Shown here piece after piece: positions 1 to 7,447 of a stretch of 36,871 bases of DNA. The stretch is from Candidatus Zhuqueibacterota bacterium (GTDB taxonomy: Bacteria; Zhuqueibacterota; QNDG01; JABMRT01): positions 1 to 36,871 of the forward strand of contig JABMRT010000008.1 in assembly GCA_013202295.1 (NCBI GenBank), in the 5' to 3' direction. Made by a program: the position numbers and the translations under genes. Every line of letters begins with the position of its first letter. The first letter of the stretch is position 1. Below the pieces are notes generated by a model, which was not told the DNA's origin, did no database searches, and saw only the letters and a list, made by a program, of their open reading frames with translations.

Positions 1-69
1 GGTATGTATATTGTGAACATGCGGGCTGGATCATATCAGAAGAATATGAAGATGATTTTGCTACGATAG
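1..69 (+). CDS. 3' end of a secreted protein with type IX sorting tail (partial)
   Basis: The first 23 codons, open from the window edge, end in a TAG stop at 67-69 and read as the last strand of a type IX secretion C-terminal domain (YIVNMRAGSYQKNMKM then ILLR). The DNA matches 1460-1528, the end of the next gene, at about 61 of 69 bases. The two genes are therefore probably tandem duplicates. The rest of this gene lies outside the window, so its catalytic or binding part is unknown. Confidence 0.75.
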   Translation, partial: GMYIVNMRAGSYQKNMKMILLR

Positions 70-118
70 TAAGATACTAATGAGGGGCTCCCTATTAAAA
101 AGCGAGAGGATTATAAAA

Positions 119-1528
119 ATGAAAAATAAATCGATTATATCAATAATCTTTCTGTTTCTTTTCCACCACTTATTATTCTCACAAGAACCGGGTACTGTGA
201 AATGGGCCTTTACGACAGGAGGTCCTGTTCGTTCTTCTCCCGCTATTGGCTTGGATGGTACAATATATATAGGATCAGATGACAGTACGGTATATGCGAT
301 CAACCCTGATGGTACTGAGAAGTGGGCATTTAAAACTGGTGATGAAGTCAAGTCTTCACCAGCAATAGATACAGGTGGGAATATTTATATTGGTTCAAAT
401 GATGAGTACTTATATGCGCTGAATTCTGATGGAACAACGAAATGGTCATTTAAATCAAAATATTGGGTGAATAAAAGCCCTGCTGTTTCGTCAGATACAA
501 CAATCTATTTTGGGTCAGGATTTTTATATGCATTAAATTCTTCGGGTATTGAAAAATGGTCATTTGATCCTATATTTTATGCTCATTCTTCTCCTGTGAT
601 CTACTCTGATGGTACTGTATACTTTAGATCTTCGTATGGTAGTCCGGAAGGAAAATTTGATGGTTATTTATATTCACTTAATTCAGATGGATCAGAGAGG
701 TGGAATTTTCAGATTGGATATGACATTGCATCCGATCCTGCATTTGATGAAAACGGGATTATATACATTGGCGCTTGGAAAAAGGTTTATGCATTTCGTA
801 GCGATGGCACAGTGAAATGGTCGTTTACTGCAGACAGTTATTTTAAGTCGTCACCAGCAATAGGTAAAAATGGTACAATTTATTTAGGATCATACGATAC
901 TAGAATATATGCCCTAAATCCGGATAGTACTGAAAAATGGGCTTTTATAACCGGAGATGTAATAAGATCTTCCCCTGCTGTTGGAATGAATGGTATTATC
1001 TATATTGGATCAAATGATAAAAAAGTATATGCGATTAATCCCGATGGTACTTTAAATTGGTTCATTGAGACTGAAGGGAAAATTGAATCATCACCAAATA
1101 TAAGTTCTGATGGTACTTTGTACATAGGATCTGATGATGGTAAATTATATGCTATTCATACAACCAGTATGGGTCTGGCAGATAGCCCGTGGCCTAAATT
1201 TCGCGCAGACAATCAGAATACCGGGCGTTATACCTTTGATTATTCTGCTCTCGTTGATGATACAAAAACATATCAATTATATCAAAATTTTCCAAATCCT
1301 TTCAATGATTTTACAACAATCATTTATGAACTACCAGAGAAAGATTATGTTGATATCAAAGTGCATGATGTCCTTGGTCGAATTGTAACCCAACTAATTA
1401 GTACTGAACAATATGCAGGTATCAAATGGGCTGAATTGGATGCTTCTGATTACCCATCAGGCGTGTACATTGTGAGAATGCGAGCTGGATCATATCAGAA
1501 GAATATGAAGATGATTTTGTTGCGATAG
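119..1528 (+). CDS. Secreted PQQ-type beta-propeller protein with type IX sorting domain
   Basis: A 469-residue protein with an N-terminal signal peptide (KNKSIISIIFLFLFHHLLFS). It has about eight repeats of roughly 40 residues with the pattern SSPAIG-DGTIYIGS-D--VYAINPDGT-KW, as in PQQ_2/PQQ_3 (BamB-like) propellers. Residues from about 390 form a FlgD-like type IX sorting domain (YQNFPNPFN, then YPSGVYIVRM). The start is placed at 119 because an AGAGGA ribosome binding site lies just upstream and the signal peptide begins there; an in-frame ATG at 80 would add 13 charged residues. The protein is expected to be exported and held at the cell surface. No enzymatic residues are visible, so a binding or scaffold role is more likely than catalysis. 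It follows a partial gene with a near-identical tail and ends before a hairpin. Confidence 0.85.
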   Translation: MKNKSIISIIFLFLFHHLLFSQEPGTVKWAFTTGGPVRSSPAIGLDGTIYIGSDDSTVYAINPDGTEKWAFKTGDEVKSSPAIDTGGNIYIGSNDEYLYALNSDGTTKWSFKSKYWVNKSPAVSSDTTIYFGSGFLYALNSSGIEKWSFDPIFYAHSSPVIYSDGTVYFRSSYGSPEGKFDGYLYSLNSDGSERWNFQIGYDIASDPAFDENGIIYIGAWKKVYAFRSDGTVKWSFTADSYFKSSPAIGKNGTIYLGSYDTRIYALNPDSTEKWAFITGDVIRSSPAVGMNGIIYIGSNDKKVYAINPDGTLNWFIETEGKIESSPNISSDGTLYIGSDDGKLYAIHTTSMGLADSPWPKFRADNQNTGRYTFDYSALVDDTKTYQLYQNFPNPFNDFTTIIYELPEKDYVDIKVHDVLGRIVTQLISTEQYAGIKWAELDASDYPSGVYIVRMRAGSYQKNMKMILLR

Positions 1529-1537
1529 AGATAATAA

Positions 1538-1568
1538 GTTGTAGTCCAACTCAGAGTTGGACTATAAC
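1538..1568 (+). terminator. Hairpin after the propeller gene
   Basis: A near-perfect inverted repeat, with arms TAGTCCAAC and GTTGGACTA plus outer GTT/AAC pairs, starts ten bases after the stop codon. No clear T-run follows on the plus strand, so termination is likely from position but not proven. Confidence 0.5.
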
Positions 1569-1664
1569 TATCACCTATAATATATATCAATATCCCCGGT
1601 ACAATCTTTGCTTTTCTAGTAACTACCTGAACCATAGAATATGAGAATGATTGCATATTATTCT

Positions 1665-1685
1665 ACAACAACTAGACGTTGTTGT
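1665..1685. repeat. Small perfect hairpin in the intergenic region
   Basis: ACAACAAC and GTTGTTGT are separated by five bases (TAGAC). The hairpin sits between the propeller gene and the recombinase remnant. It is not next to any gene start or end; its function is unknown and it may be part of the recombinase debris. I see nothing else in 1570-1846. Confidence 0.4.
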
Positions 1686-1846
1686 TGGTAATTTGATTGT
1701 TGTCAGGTAAGAATCTGTGGTTGAAACACCATTTTAATACAAGCTTATTACAACGAATTTACATCATCTGCGCTGCACAAGAATACTTTTCATAGGGTGT
1801 AGTCTTTGGAAGGTGTTTCGCAACCAGTTACTCAATCCCCTAATTT

Positions 1847-2160
1847 ATGGATCAGGTACGACATGCTCTGCAAATGGTTATGTTAGTCCGATGCAGTATG
1901 AGCAGTTATGTGCATAGTTAGGGTGTCTCTTTTCTGTGGGTAAGACCGATCTGTTTTCATAATAAGAAACACCCCAAAGATTTAAAAGAATCTGACATTT
2001 CACAATACATCAGTTACTTTGCAACTACCAGAAAAGTATCGGCTGCCACACAAAACCAAGTGTTATACGCTATTGTATTCTTATACAAAGTAGTGCTTAA
2101 AAGAGATCTTGGTGATTTCAATCTGATATAGGCAGAGAAATCAAGAGGGGATTTTTTTAA
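1847..2160 (+). pseudogene. Decayed integron-integrase-like tyrosine recombinase (N-terminal domain only)
   Basis: Translation in one frame from 1847 gives MDQVRHALQM, then YVH, a TAG stop at 1919-1921, WVRPICFHNKKHPKDL, and VSAATQNQVLYAIVFLYKV followed by LGDF. These match the SAM-like N-terminal DNA-binding domain of integron-type integrases (family pattern: DQVR-A--, YV-WI--FI-FH-K-HP, S-STQNQAL-AL-FLY--VL, LGD). Part of the helix linking the first two blocks (SPMQYEQ) is found in another frame, so there is at least one frameshift. A second stop is at 2129-2131. The whole catalytic domain (R-H-R-Y) is absent, and the minus-strand kinase gene ends 30 bases downstream. This is a dead, truncated gene. 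Confidence 0.8.
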
Positions 2161-2189
2161 GATACAGAGAATAAATCTGACATCAACCA

Positions 2190-3143
2190 TCAATCTTCGA
2201 ATTTATAACCGAATCTTTCTTTTCCAATTTTTAGAATATTTGCCATGGTGGTAAATGCTGCAGTACCGCCCGGCTCTGTCGTGTTCAGGGCGCCTGTGAG
2301 ATTAGCAAAGGTTTGACAAACACGGATGTCTTCGCCCTGAATGAACTTGTAGACGAATCCTGTATTAAAGCTGTCTCCGGCCCCAATAGCATCAACCACG
2401 TTTGTGTTTAAAAATGGAGTGGCTTTAATAACCTTGTTTCCATGCTTTAGGATGGATCCTTTTTCACCCAATTTAATCACAATGATGTTGCCTATTCGCG
2501 CTAATTTGTCGAGCGCCGTTTCAATATCCTTTTCTCCTGATAATAAGAGTGCTTCTACTTTATTAGGAAGAAAGATATCCACGTGGGGCAGAATTTCTTC
2601 AATATCAATATCCCACTTTTCTGCAGGGTCCCATTGTGGGTCAAATGAGGTTGTGAGTCCTAATTCTTTTGCCGATTTGAATAAATTAGCCAGGTCCGGT
2701 TTTATGCCAGGTTGTAAGAAACATGAAGCAAAATGGAGATGTTTGCCCTGTTTCAAATGATCTGGAGAAATATCGGAAAGGATCAGATAATTCATAGCCC
2801 CCGGATGGGTGACCATGGCTCTGTCCTGATCGAAGTTGAGTACAATAGTAGCTCCTGTTGCCAGAGAATCATCCTGAATAATCATGCTTGTATCTACATT
2901 CTTTGCTTGTAAACTGTCTAACACCAGGTCTGCAAAAGTATCTTTACCCGTTTTCCCAATAAATCCAACTTTCGCCCCCATACTGCTCAGATTGCTGGCG
3001 AATATGGCTGAAGAGCTCCCAAGAGTTAATGACATGCTGGATGCCAGTTTTTCTTTACCCATTTCAGGAAATGAATCGATCTGGTTAAGAATTATATCGA
3101 CATTGAGTTCTCCCACAACAATAACATCAAAATTGTTTTTCAT
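2190..3143 (-). CDS. PfkB-family sugar kinase, intact active site
   Basis: A 317-residue cytoplasmic ribokinase-type kinase. It begins with the usual VIVVGELNVDII strand, has the substrate-region FDPQWDP, an N-x-x-E motif (PNKVEA), and the catalytic GAGDSF motif with base Asp257, then NTGFV. These features support ATP-dependent phosphorylation of a sugar or sugar phosphate. In this context galactosamine, N-acetylgalactosamine or tagatose-6-phosphate are plausible substrates, but the exact one cannot be read from the sequence. The ATG at 3143 lies two bases after the HAD stop codon and follows a GGGGA site; a TTG at 3158 is possible but less likely. It is the last gene of the agaS-HAD-kinase operon. 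A paralogue at 7448-8401 shares much of its sequence but lacks the catalytic motif. Confidence 0.87.
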   Translation of the reverse strand: MKNNFDVIVVGELNVDIILNQIDSFPEMGKEKLASSMSLTLGSSSAIFASNLSSMGAKVGFIGKTGKDTFADLVLDSLQAKNVDTSMIIQDDSLATGATIVLNFDQDRAMVTHPGAMNYLILSDISPDHLKQGKHLHFASCFLQPGIKPDLANLFKSAKELGLTTSFDPQWDPAEKWDIDIEEILPHVDIFLPNKVEALLLSGEKDIETALDKLARIGNIIVIKLGEKGSILKHGNKVIKATPFLNTNVVDAIGAGDSFNTGFVYKFIQGEDIRVCQTFANLTGALNTTEPGGTAAFTTMANILKIGKERFGYKFED

Positions 3144-3145
3144 TA

Positions 3146-3811
3146 TTAAAATCCCCAAAAATTATTTTTTAATGGTTCAGTCAGTGAATTGATTATTCTG
3201 TCTGCTTTTTCCAATTTAGAGTCGCTAGTATAGATGTTCCGCAACGCGACACAAATAATTCCGGCCTTTTTCGCACTATCGACGCCTGCTTGTGAGTCTT
3301 CAAATGCTATACAGGTTTCAGGTAATACATTTAACAGATTGATAATTTTTTGATAGATGTCAGGGGCTGGTTTTTTTTGTGATACATCGTCCCCTGAAAC
3401 AATGGCATCAAATGTATTGTGATAATCATTTCCCAGTACACGTTTCATCACAGCATTGATTTGTACCCAGTCTGAAGAAGAAGCTAAACCGAGCAGAATT
3501 TGATTATTTTTACAATGCTGAATTAATTCTATTACTCCTGGAAGTGGATTGATTGATTGGGTAGAAAGAAGATGTAAATACAGTTCATTTCTTCTTTTTA
3601 CTCCCTCTTGAATATTGATTTCATTTCCTTTAAGGTATGTTTGGTTAATTTGTTTAATATTGTCTTCTATTGAATGCCCAACGAACGAAAAAATAAATTC
3701 TTCTGTATATTGGACGTTTCGTTCTTTTAGGAGATATCTGAAAGATTCAATATGAATCGGTTCAGTATCTACAATAACACCATCCATGTCTAAAATGCAT
3801 GCATTGATCAA
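3146..3811 (-). CDS. HAD-superfamily phosphatase / beta-phosphoglucomutase-like protein
   Basis: A cytoplasmic HAD subfamily I protein with all four motifs: DMDGVIVDTEP (nucleophile and acid Asp), SSS of motif II in GLASSSDW, Lys of motif III in KKPAPDIY, and the metal-binding acidic pair in FEDSQAGVDSA. A helical cap lies between motifs I and II, as in beta-phosphoglucomutase and small sugar-phosphate phosphatases. The start is uncertain. I prefer the TTG at 3811, which puts the first motif at the usual distance from the N-terminus and has AAAGGA six bases upstream; TTG at 3856 would add 15 residues. It lies between agaS and the PfkB kinase, almost touching the latter, so it probably handles a sugar phosphate in the same pathway. 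Confidence 0.82.
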   Translation of the reverse strand: MINACILDMDGVIVDTEPIHIESFRYLLKERNVQYTEEFIFSFVGHSIEDNIKQINQTYLKGNEINIQEGVKRRNELYLHLLSTQSINPLPGVIELIQHCKNNQILLGLASSSDWVQINAVMKRVLGNDYHNTFDAIVSGDDVSQKKPAPDIYQKIINLLNVLPETCIAFEDSQAGVDSAKKAGIICVALRNIYTSDSKLEKADRIINSLTEPLKNNFWGF

Positions 3812-3911
3812 GTTAATTCCTTTTCTAAAATCTGTTTGAATTTTTATTCGTCCCAAGGTTTGAATTGGGATTTGTGAGCGTATTTAAAATCAGATTTTTA
3901 CAGATGAAGAT

Positions 3912-3933
3912 TCCCTGCTACAAACAGCGGGGA
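3912..3933 (-). terminator. Hairpin between agaS and the HAD gene
   Basis: TCCCTGCT pairs with AGCGGGGA (one G-T pair) around a six-base loop, in the 105-base gap downstream of agaS on the minus strand. No T-run follows in that direction, so it may be an attenuator or an RNA-processing site that lowers expression of the two downstream genes. Confidence 0.45.
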
Positions 3934-3961
3934 GTTTATACAATTAATACGGCCCATTGAT

Positions 3962-5131
3962 TTAATAAGGATATATTTTAACACCTTGAACAACCCTTGT
4001 TATTGTTCCACTTTCTGATGGTGTATCAGGTTTTAAGCCCAATTCCAGAGATTTATACATTCCTAATAATTGACCGACTAGTGTATAAACTACTACTAAA
4101 AAATCAATATCAATTGCAGTTTTTATAGTAGTAGAAAGGATTATTTTTAAATCAACATCTATCTCTGGAATATCATTTTCCATCACACCAATGCTATAGA
4201 TACCTCGCTCACCTAAATTAATTGTCTTAATTAAATTAATTTCATAGCGTAATACATATGGATCCGAAGATAAGAAATAAATCATTAATGTTTTATTATT
4301 GATTACAGCTTTAGGACCATGTCTGAATCCTAAAAAAGAATCAAATTTAGAAATTATCTTTCCATCAGTTAATTCCTGTAATTTTAAATGGCTTTCTTCA
4401 GCGCTTCCCATTAATGGCCCTGAGCCTAAGAACACAGCTCTTTCAAAAGGTAATTTGCATGCTTCCTTTAATTGATGAGTATAGTCATTGTTTATTTTTT
4501 CTCCATATTCTGAAAGAGTGCAAATATCATCCTTTAAAGAATCAATAGAAGAAATTTTTGATAATAAAATTCCATTCAGAAGCATTGCAGTAAAACTGCC
4601 AGTCATTGCCAAGCTTTGATCATTTGATTCAGGTGGCAGGACAATAACAAATGAATTGGTTTTATCTGCCTTTACTGCAAGCTCTCCTTCATTGTTGCAC
4701 GTTATTATCAAATGAAATATTTTGCTACATATTTGATTTGCCAGTTGAATAGCTGCAAGGCTTTCCGGACTTTCACCAGATCGGGCAAAAGAAATTAATA
4801 AAGTTGGTTTGTCCTTTAAAAAGTAATGATGAGGGTGAGTAACGATATCAGTCGTTGCTATTGCCCTGGATATTAAACCGGTATTTTTCTTAAATATTCC
4901 TCTTAAGCTGTTTCCGATATATGCAGATGTTCCGGCTCCTGCAAAAATAATATCAAAATTATCGTCTAAAGAAATTCTATTAAAGAAGGATTGGATGCCC
5001 TCTTTCTTGTCAATAATTAGTGAAAATGTCTTTTGCCATAATTCAGGTTGCTGAAAAATCTCAATGGCAGTCAGGTTGGCGCTCAATTCAGTTAATTTAT
5101 CGTTTGGCAAACCCAAAATATCGCTTTGCAT
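3962..5131 (-). CDS. agaS: SIS-domain aldose-ketose isomerase, AgaS-like
   Basis: A 389-residue cytoplasmic protein with two SIS domains. The first has FAGAGTSAYIGNSL and SFARSGESPES, the second has FLGSGPLMGSAEESHLKLQEL and FLGFRHGPKAVI. These are characteristic of AgaS, which in the N-acetylgalactosamine pathway converts galactosamine-6-phosphate to tagatose-6-phosphate with release of ammonia. The start ATG at 5131 has a good AAAGGAAAC site upstream. It is the first gene of the minus-strand operon and is transcribed away from the DeoR regulator, as is common for aga loci. No AgaA deacetylase is seen here; N-acetylgalactosamine-6-phosphate would need deacetylation before this step. Related SIS proteins can act on other amino-sugar phosphates, so the substrate is an inference. 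Confidence 0.85.
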   Translation of the reverse strand: MQSDILGLPNDKLTELSANLTAIEIFQQPELWQKTFSLIIDKKEGIQSFFNRISLDDNFDIIFAGAGTSAYIGNSLRGIFKKNTGLISRAIATTDIVTHPHHYFLKDKPTLLISFARSGESPESLAAIQLANQICSKIFHLIITCNNEGELAVKADKTNSFVIVLPPESNDQSLAMTGSFTAMLLNGILLSKISSIDSLKDDICTLSEYGEKINNDYTHQLKEACKLPFERAVFLGSGPLMGSAEESHLKLQELTDGKIISKFDSFLGFRHGPKAVINNKTLMIYFLSSDPYVLRYEINLIKTINLGERGIYSIGVMENDIPEIDVDLKIILSTTIKTAIDIDFLVVVYTLVGQLLGMYKSLELGLKPDTPSESGTITRVVQGVKIYPY

Positions 5132-5163
5132 TAGCTGTTTCCTTTCATAAAACTTTCATTAAG

Positions 5164-5171
5164 TTTCGAAA
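5164..5171. promoter_or_regulatory. TTTCGAAA palindrome upstream of agaS (candidate operator)
   Basis: A perfect 8-base palindrome with flanking A/T bases lies 33 bases before the agaS start. The same palindrome occurs at 5471-5478 next to the regulator gene, and a near match (ACTTTCGATT) is at 5383-5392. A paired arrangement in a divergent control region suits binding by the adjacent DeoR-family protein, but this is inferred. Confidence 0.35.
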
Positions 5172-5407
5172 TAATAACAAATAAATATTATCTTGTCAAG
5201 CGATATTTCTAAATTATTTTAATATATTTGATTATCATTTAAATTGTTTATGTTTTGTTATAAAATATGAAGAGTGTTAAACATTATTAAAAATAATACT
5301 TTATAGGTTTCCTAATCATGATCTTCAATTCACATTGTTTGTTTCTGCACTGAAATGATAGTATAAAATTCGACTGTTTTCTACTTTCGATTTATTTAAA
5401 AAATCAC

Positions 5408-5436
5408 TTGACTTTTGTGAAAAAATAAAATAAAAT
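5408..5436 (+). promoter_or_regulatory. Sigma70-like promoter for the DeoR regulator gene
   Basis: TTGACT at 5408-5413 and TAAAAT at 5431-5436 are separated by exactly 17 bases, in a very A/T-rich stretch 85 bases before the start of the regulator gene. The TTTCGAAA palindrome at 5471-5478 would lie just downstream of the start of transcription, where a repressor could block it. The rest of 5132-5520 is A/T-rich and shows no gene. Confidence 0.55.
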
Positions 5437-5470
5437 ACACTAACTTCGCAAGGAAACAAAAGCTATTAAC

Positions 5471-5478
5471 TTTCGAAA
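5471..5478. promoter_or_regulatory. TTTCGAAA palindrome upstream of the DeoR gene (candidate operator)
   Basis: The second copy of the palindrome seen at 5164-5171. It is about 35 bases downstream of the predicted -10 box and 42 bases before the regulator start, a position consistent with autorepression. Confidence 0.35.
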
Positions 5479-5520
5479 AGAAAAGATTCGCATACTTTTA
5501 TAGGGGGTGCATAAATTATT

Positions 5521-6300
5521 ATGGAATTATCGGCTGGTATATCAACAACGGATAGGCGATCAAAAATTATTGCTCAGTTGGATGCAACTGGGAGAGTTGG
5601 GGTTCAGGAATTAAGTGATTTATTCAAAGTAAGTTCCGTCACTATCAGGAATGATCTAACCTTTCTTGAAAACAAGAATTTACTTTATAGAACCCGCGGG
5701 GGTGCCATTAAACAAACAAAAGTGGCTATCGATTTGGCTTTATCTGAAAAAGCAAAAAAGAACTCGGAAATGAAAAAACGGATAGGAGTGAAAGCGGCTT
5801 CTTTTATTCAGGATGGGGATACCATTATTCTGGACTCAGGAACAACCACGATGGAAATTGCAAAACAGCTCAAACAATTTAAAAATCTTGTTGTAATAAC
5901 CCATGCTTTAAATATTGCTTCAGAACTAGCAGGTTCAGACGGTATTGATATTATTATGCCGGGAGGTATGTTAAGAGAAAAATCTTTTTCTCTTGTAGGT
6001 CCGATGGCCGAGAAGAATCTGAAAGAATATTATTGTGATCGCTTGTTTCTTGCTGTTGATGGTTTTGATACAAAATATGGTATTTCAACACCATGCGTAT
6101 CAGAAGCCCAGCTTAATCGCGTAATGGCTGAAATTGCCAGGGAAGTGATTGTTGTCGCGGATTCATCAAAGTTCGGGAAACGAAGCTTTGCCCATATTCT
6201 ACCTGTTTCGAAAATCGATAAAGTCATTACAGATGATGGACTTGATGAACTGGAAAGAAAAAAACTAGAAAATCAGAATATTGAATTTATTGTCGTATAG
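5521..6300 (+). CDS. DeoR-family transcriptional regulator
   Basis: A 259-residue regulator. Residues about 11-65 form the DeoR winged helix-turn-helix (RRSKIIAQLDATGRVGVQEL, then VSSVTIRNDLTFLE and RTRGGAI). Residues from about 80 form the DeoR sugar-phosphate sensor domain, with DSGTTTMEIAKQL, GGMLREKSFSLVGP and the ADSSKFGK motif. Family members such as AgaR and GatR respond to phosphorylated sugars. It is divergent from agaS and precedes the permease-GatZ-glycosidase genes, so it probably controls both sides. The ATG at 5521 follows GGGGGTG at a somewhat long spacing. It could be a repressor or an activator; repression relieved by an intermediate of the tagatose pathway is most likely. 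Confidence 0.9.
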   Translation: MELSAGISTTDRRSKIIAQLDATGRVGVQELSDLFKVSSVTIRNDLTFLENKNLLYRTRGGAIKQTKVAIDLALSEKAKKNSEMKKRIGVKAASFIQDGDTIILDSGTTTMEIAKQLKQFKNLVVITHALNIASELAGSDGIDIIMPGGMLREKSFSLVGPMAEKNLKEYYCDRLFLAVDGFDTKYGISTPCVSEAQLNRVMAEIAREVIVVADSSKFGKRSFAHILPVSKIDKVITDDGLDELERKKLENQNIEFIVV

Positions 6301-6368
6301 CTTGTTGTCAATTTAACTGGATCGTTTTATAATATGAAAGGACAAAAAGAAAAACTATAAGTGAGCAA

Positions 6369-6506
6369 ACCTATCCAACGGGCAATCATACTGGTGTATG
6401 AGGCGGCACGGATTTTACAGATCAGAATGTGTCCTCGGGTATTTATTTTGTCCAAGTTATGGGAGCAAAATACGCTACAGACATAAGAATAACTTACATT
6501 AGATAA
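6369..6506 (+). pseudogene. Remnant of a type IX sorting domain (3' end of a lost gene)
   Basis: Read in frame from 6369, the translation is TYPTGNHTGV, a TGA stop at 6399-6401 in the place of the usual Trp, then GGTDFTDQNVSSGIYFVQVM and TDIRITYIR followed by TAA. This is the C-terminal half of a FlgD-like/type IX sorting domain (family pattern V-W-G-D--G--V-SGIYFV-). No coding sequence for the rest of a secreted protein lies upstream; the DeoR gene ends at 6300. It is debris left after deletion or insertion and lies directly upstream of the permease gene. Confidence 0.7.
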
Positions 6507-6526
6507 ACTACTTATGGAGGCATTTA

Positions 6527-7432
6527 ATGAAGTCTAAACCCTGGCTTTTTTACGCGTTAATTACAACATCATTCTGGGGTGTCTGGGGTGCACTTATAAC
6601 TATTACTGAAAAGGCGGGTTTCCCAGCCACCCTTGGCTACACGGTCTGGTCCTTGACAATGATATTACCTGCATTGGTTGCATTGAAACTAGTGAATTGG
6701 AAACTGGACTATGATAAAAAATCCATCTTATGGGGAGCGATTATTGGTTTTACAGGTGCCGGCGGACAGATGATTCTGTTTACCAAGGCGTTATCACTGG
6801 GTCCCGCTTATTTAATCTTTCCGATTATTTCCCTCTCACCAGTTGTGACCATTTTACTCTCCAAATTTCTACTCAATGAAAAAGCCAGTAAATTGGGCTG
6901 GATTGGCATTTTCCTAGCATTGGCTGCTATCCCGCTTCTATCTTATGCTGATCCCAGCCAATCAGCTTCTCAGGGTAATTTGTGGCTTATTTTTGCATTG
7001 CTTGTCTTTTTCGGATGGGGTGTTCAAGGTTATTTTATGCGATTTGCCAATCAAACCATGAAAGCTGAAAGTATTTTCTTTTATATGATGGTTACTGGAA
7101 TTTTACTGGCACCTATTGCGCTTTTTCTCACGGATTTTTCCCAGCCCATTAATTGGGGATTCGAGGGTCCGTATCTGGCTTATCTCATTCAAACATTAAA
7201 TTCTGTCGGTGCATTGTGTATTGTGTATGCATTTCGATATGGGAAAGCAATCATTGTAAGCCCCATGACCAATGCGGTTGCACCGATTATTACCGTGGTG
7301 TTGTCTTTGATTCTTTATCAAAAAGTGCCCCATTATATCATTGTCATGGGAATTGTACTGGCAATAATAGCCGCTTTTTTAATGGCCCTTGAAGATGATT
7401 CGGAAAGTGTTGATCGATCTCTCATGCCTTAA
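6527..7432 (+). CDS. EamA/DMT-family inner-membrane permease
   Basis: A 301-residue protein with about ten hydrophobic helices arranged as two EamA repeats (first ALITTSFWGVWGALITI, second starting near FALLVFFGWGVQGYF). DMT-superfamily members move small molecules such as metabolites or sugars across the inner membrane. Repeat 1 contains the typical SLGPAYLIFPIISLSPV region before an acidic NEKAS turn. The ATG at 6527 has a GGAGG site seven bases upstream. It is 15 bases from the second PfkB gene and is probably the first gene of the permease-PfkB-GatZ-glycosidase operon. Uptake of a monosaccharide released by the exported hydrolases is a reasonable guess; the substrate is not visible in the sequence. 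Confidence 0.85.
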   Translation: MKSKPWLFYALITTSFWGVWGALITITEKAGFPATLGYTVWSLTMILPALVALKLVNWKLDYDKKSILWGAIIGFTGAGGQMILFTKALSLGPAYLIFPIISLSPVVTILLSKFLLNEKASKLGWIGIFLALAAIPLLSYADPSQSASQGNLWLIFALLVFFGWGVQGYFMRFANQTMKAESIFFYMMVTGILLAPIALFLTDFSQPINWGFEGPYLAYLIQTLNSVGALCIVYAFRYGKAIIVSPMTNAVAPIITVVLSLILYQKVPHYIIVMGIVLAIIAAFLMALEDDSESVDRSLMP

Positions 7433-7447
7433 TGAAGGATAACTGTC

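Noticed and set aside
1665-1685. The ACAACAAC/GTTGTTGT hairpin as an integron attC site
   Set aside because: It lacks the two separated core-site pairs and the extrahelical bases expected for attC. I leave it as an unassigned hairpin.
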